64,000 bases of DNA, taken from positions 1 through 64,000 of the forward strand of contig JALJCS010000055.1 of the NCBI GenBank assembly GCA_023055355.1, written 5' to 3'. Position 1 is the first letter of the stretch; each line of letters opens with the position of its first letter. The stretch comes from Agelaius tricolor. Its lineage: Eukaryota > Chordata > Aves > Passeriformes > Icteridae. Below are positions 61,683-64,000 of the stretch, piece after piece. The notes under the pieces are model-generated. The model did no database searches and had not been told where the DNA came from. It saw nothing but the letters and a program-made list of their open reading frames with translations. A program made the position numbers and the translations under genes.

Positions 61683-62820
61683 GGCCACCTTGAACATATT
61701 ACTGATACCCTGGGTAAAGGACATTTATCCCATGGAAAATGGCCTTCATTTCTGGCCTGTTGGCCTGGCAGGCAGGGCAGTGCCAAGCGAGCAATTTGCA
61801 AACTCTGCTGGATCCTTCCAAAACAAAAGCTGCCAGCAAATAGGAAGCTGCAAGTACTTAGAGCCCATGATGCCAACTTCAAACTGATAGCCAGACCCTG
61901 GGGAAAGGACTTCTTTTTCCCATGCAAAATGGCCTCACTTTGCAGCCATTTGCCCTGGCCAACAGGGCAGTGACCAGTGAGAAATTTTTACACTTTGCTG
62001 GATTCCTGCTGAACTAACGCTGTTGGCAACTAGGAGCTTGCATGTCCTTAGAGCCCCATGGCCACCTGTCATCTGACACCCAGACCCTGGGGACATGACA
62101 TCATTTTCCCCAGGGATATTGAGGTCAGTTTGAGGCCACTCGCTCTGGCCATCTGCATCGTTCCCGGTTTGTAATTTGCAATCATGGCTGATTTATTCCA
62201 TAAATAAAGCTGCTGGGAACGAGGACCCCGGAAGTCCTTGGAGCCCCAAAGGCCACCTTTCATCTGACACCCAGACCCTGGGGAAAGGACTTCTTTTTCC
62301 CATACAAAATGGCCTCCATTTGCAGCCATTTGCCCTGGCCAACAGGACAGTGCCCAGTGAGAAATTTTTACACTTTGCTGGATTCCTCCAAAACTAAAGC
62401 TGCCGGCAACTAGGAGCTTGCAAGTCCTTAGAGCCCTAAAGGCCACCTTTCATCTGACACCCAGACCTTGGGGACATGACTTCATTTTCCCCAGGGAAAT
62501 TGGGGTCAGTTTGACGCCACTCGCCCTGGCCATCTGCATCGTTCCCGGTGTGAAATTTGCAAAGTTGGCTGATTTTCTCCAAAACTAAGGCTGCTGGCAA
62601 CGAGGACCCCGGAAGTCCTTGGAGCCCCAAAGGCCACATTTCATCTGACACCCAGACCCTGGGGAAGGGACTTCTTTTTCTCATGGGAATGGCCTCCGTT
62701 TGCAGCCACTCACCCTGGGCAGAAAGAGGGGAGACAAGGTAGAATTACCAAATTTTGCTGGATTTTTCCAAAATTAATGTTGGCAGCAATGAAGATCCTG
62801 TAAGTACTTAGAGCCTCAAA
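61683..62820. repeat. 6-mer cassette, right end region
   Basis: C B A1 B A B', 1138 bp. Its first part matches the 58271 cassette (AGAGCCCATGATGCC). From about 61954 it becomes near-identical to 53421 onward. It therefore contains the left boundary of the 8533 bp-spaced duplication. Confidence 0.88.
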
Positions 62821-64000
62821 GGCCACCTTGAACATATTACTGATACCCTGGGTAAAGGACATTTATCCCATGGAAAATGGCCTTCATTTCTGGCCTGTTG
62901 GCCTGGCAGGCAGGGCAGTGCCAAGCGAGCAATTTGCAAACTCTGCTGGATCCTTCCAAAACAAAAGCTGCCAGCAAATAGGAAGCTGCAAGTACTTACA
63001 GCCCCTGATGCCAACTTCAAACTGATAGCCAGACCCTGGGGAAAGGACTTCTTTTTCCCATGTAAAATGGCCTCACTTTGAAGCCATTTGCCCTGGCCAA
63101 CAGGGCAGTGCCCAGTGAGAAATTTTTAAACATTGCTGGATTCCTCCACAACTAAAGCTGCCGGCAACTAGGAGCTTGCAAGTCCTTAGAGCCCTAAAGT
63201 CCACCTTTCATCTGAAACGCAGAACTTGGGGACATGACTTCTTTTCCCCATGGAAAATGGGGTCAGTTTGAGGCCGATCGCCCTGGCCATCTGCCTCGTT
63301 CCATGTGTGAAATTTGCAAACTTGGCTGATTTTCTCCAAATCTAAAGCTGCTGGCAAGGAGGACCCTGGAAGTCCTTAGAGCACCAAAGTCCACCTTTCA
63401 TTGATACCCATACCCTGGGGGCATGTCTTCATTGTCCTGATGGAAAATCAGATCAGTATGAGGCCATTCGCCCTAGCCATCTCTATCGTTCCCGGTGTGA
63501 AATTTGCAAACTTGGCTGATTTTCTCCAAAACTAAAGCTGCTGGCAAGGCAGACCCTGAAAGTCCTTAGTGCCCCAAAGGCCACCTTTCATCTGACACCC
63601 AGACCCTGGGGAAAGGACTTCTTTTTCCCATGCAAAATGGCCTCTGTTTGTAGCCATTTGCCCTGGCCAACAGGGCAGTGCCCAGTGAGAAATTTGCAAA
63701 CTTTGCTGGATTCCTCCACAACTAAAGCTGCCAGCAACTAGGAGCTTGCAAGTCCTTAGAGCCCTAAAGTCCACCTTTCATCTGACACCCAGACCTTGGG
63801 GACATGACTTCTTTTCCACATGGAAAATCGGATCAGTTTGAGGCCACTCGCCCTGGCCATCTGCATCGTTCCCGGTGGGAAATTTGAAAACTTGGCTGAT
63901 TTTCTCCAAAACTAAAGCTGCTGGCAACGAGGACCCCGGAAGTCCTTAGAGCCCCAAAGGCCACATTTCATCTGACACCCAGACCCTGGGGAAAGGACTT
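61954..64000. repeat. Right copy of the ~2.05 kb duplication
   Basis: Partner of 53421-55467. I saw no difference between the copies in the stretches compared by eye. The duplication runs into the window end, so the real unit may be much longer than 2 kb, and 8533 bp may itself be a larger tandem period (7+8+6+8+10+6 cassettes). Confidence 0.87.
62821..64000. repeat. 7-mer cassette, cut by the window end
   Basis: C B A A' B A followed by the first 42 bases of B' (from 63959). It shares the rare variants of the 54288 7-mer at +8533 bp. The array clearly continues beyond base 64000. Confidence 0.9.

Larger units (their letters stand above)
1..64000. repeat. Satellite DNA array, ~190 bp monomer, spanning the whole window
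   Basis: A conserved core (CCTTAGAGCCCC, then GGCCACCTTTCATCTGACAC and CCAGACCCTGGGG) recurs every 188-191 bp from the first base to the last. This gives about 337 monomers, all in one orientation. I parsed monomers by the GG of GGCCACC (or its equivalent in diverged copies). The centre of the monomer varies by class, while the first ~45 bp and the AACTAAAGCTGC segment near the end are shared. No stretch above 300 bases lacks the repeat, so there is no room for a conventional gene. No mobile element interrupts it. Multi-monomer HORs are typical of eukaryotic centromeric or pericentromeric satellites. That location is inferred, not shown. The host is unidentified. Confidence 0.97.

Noticed and set aside
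1..64000. CRISPR array or bacterial tandem repeat
   Set aside because: There are no short direct repeats alternating with unique spacers. The full 190 bp unit is repeated, with eukaryotic-type higher-order organisation and no cas or other genes.
1..64000. Ribosomal or 5S gene cluster, histone cluster or other tandem gene family
   Set aside because: The 190 bp unit has no rRNA, tRNA or 5S control-region motifs that I recognise and no sustained open frame.
1..64000. Transposon-derived tandem array (LTR or MITE)
   Set aside because: No terminal inverted repeats, target duplications, LTR ends or coding remnants at the unit or HOR boundaries. The CTTGCAAG palindrome in B tails is only 8 bp and not paired with a second end.
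1..64000. Assigning the satellite to a named family or species
   Set aside because: I recall that ~190 bp satellites exist in birds such as duck and zebra finch, but I cannot align to them here, so naming the family would be a guess. A search against avian and other vertebrate satellite libraries would decide.

Overview
The whole window is one uninterrupted tandem satellite array. About 337 head-to-tail monomers of 188-191 bp (mean close to 190 bp) run from base 1 to base 64000, all in the same orientation. I found no protein gene, RNA gene, transposon insertion, CRISPR array or unique sequence. The short open frames that recur on both strands are by-products of the repeat, because each one recurs at the repeat period. 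The source is a eukaryotic chromosome, and the organisation resembles a centromeric or pericentromeric satellite with higher-order repeats (HORs). The species cannot be read from the sequence. Satellites near 190 bp are known in several birds, so a bird is a possible but weak guess.

Monomers fall into recognisable classes. A class carries an ACATGAC...GGGGTCAGTTTGAGGCC centre and a TTGGCTGATTTT tail. B class carries TTTCCCATGCAAAATGGCC and a CTAGGAGCTTGCAAG tail. B' is a B variant with a purine-rich insert. C has a diverged first half containing TTGAACATATTAC. D carries CTGACTTTAGGGTGGCGCCC. A' is an A variant with ATCAGATCAGTATGAGG. A1 is an A variant with TTATTCCATAAATAAAG. A-like monomers (A, A1, A', C, D) alternate with B-like monomers (B, B'), with rare A-A and B-B breaks. 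The array can be parsed into cassettes that each begin with C and end with B'. They contain 6, 7, 8, 9, 10, 11 or 12 monomers.

Layout: (1) bases 1-773 are the tail of a 6-mer cassette. (2) Bases 774-19741 are a very regular HOR of 25 monomers (11+8+6 cassettes, 4742 bp) repeated four times. (3) Bases 19742 to about 33459 hold a different 25-monomer HOR (7+12+6, 4745 bp), with two full copies and one truncated copy. (4) Bases 29232 to about 42300 also form a 36-monomer repeat of 6832 bp (7+12+9+8), just under two copies. (5) Bases 41380-55616 form three 25-monomer blocks of 4745, 4747 and 4745 bp with different internal cassettes (12+6+7, 11+7+7, 12+6+7). (6) Bases 55617-64000 are irregular (8+6+8+10+6+7). 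They include the most diverged monomers in the window (about 60.2-61.6 kb) and end in a near-identical copy, 8533 bp downstream, of the sequence at 53.4-55.5 kb.

The array therefore reads as a record of repeated unequal exchange or local duplication. It is freshly homogenised on the left and more mosaic and older on the right. No biochemical function can be shown from sequence. A role in centromere or heterochromatin formation is inferred from organisation only.
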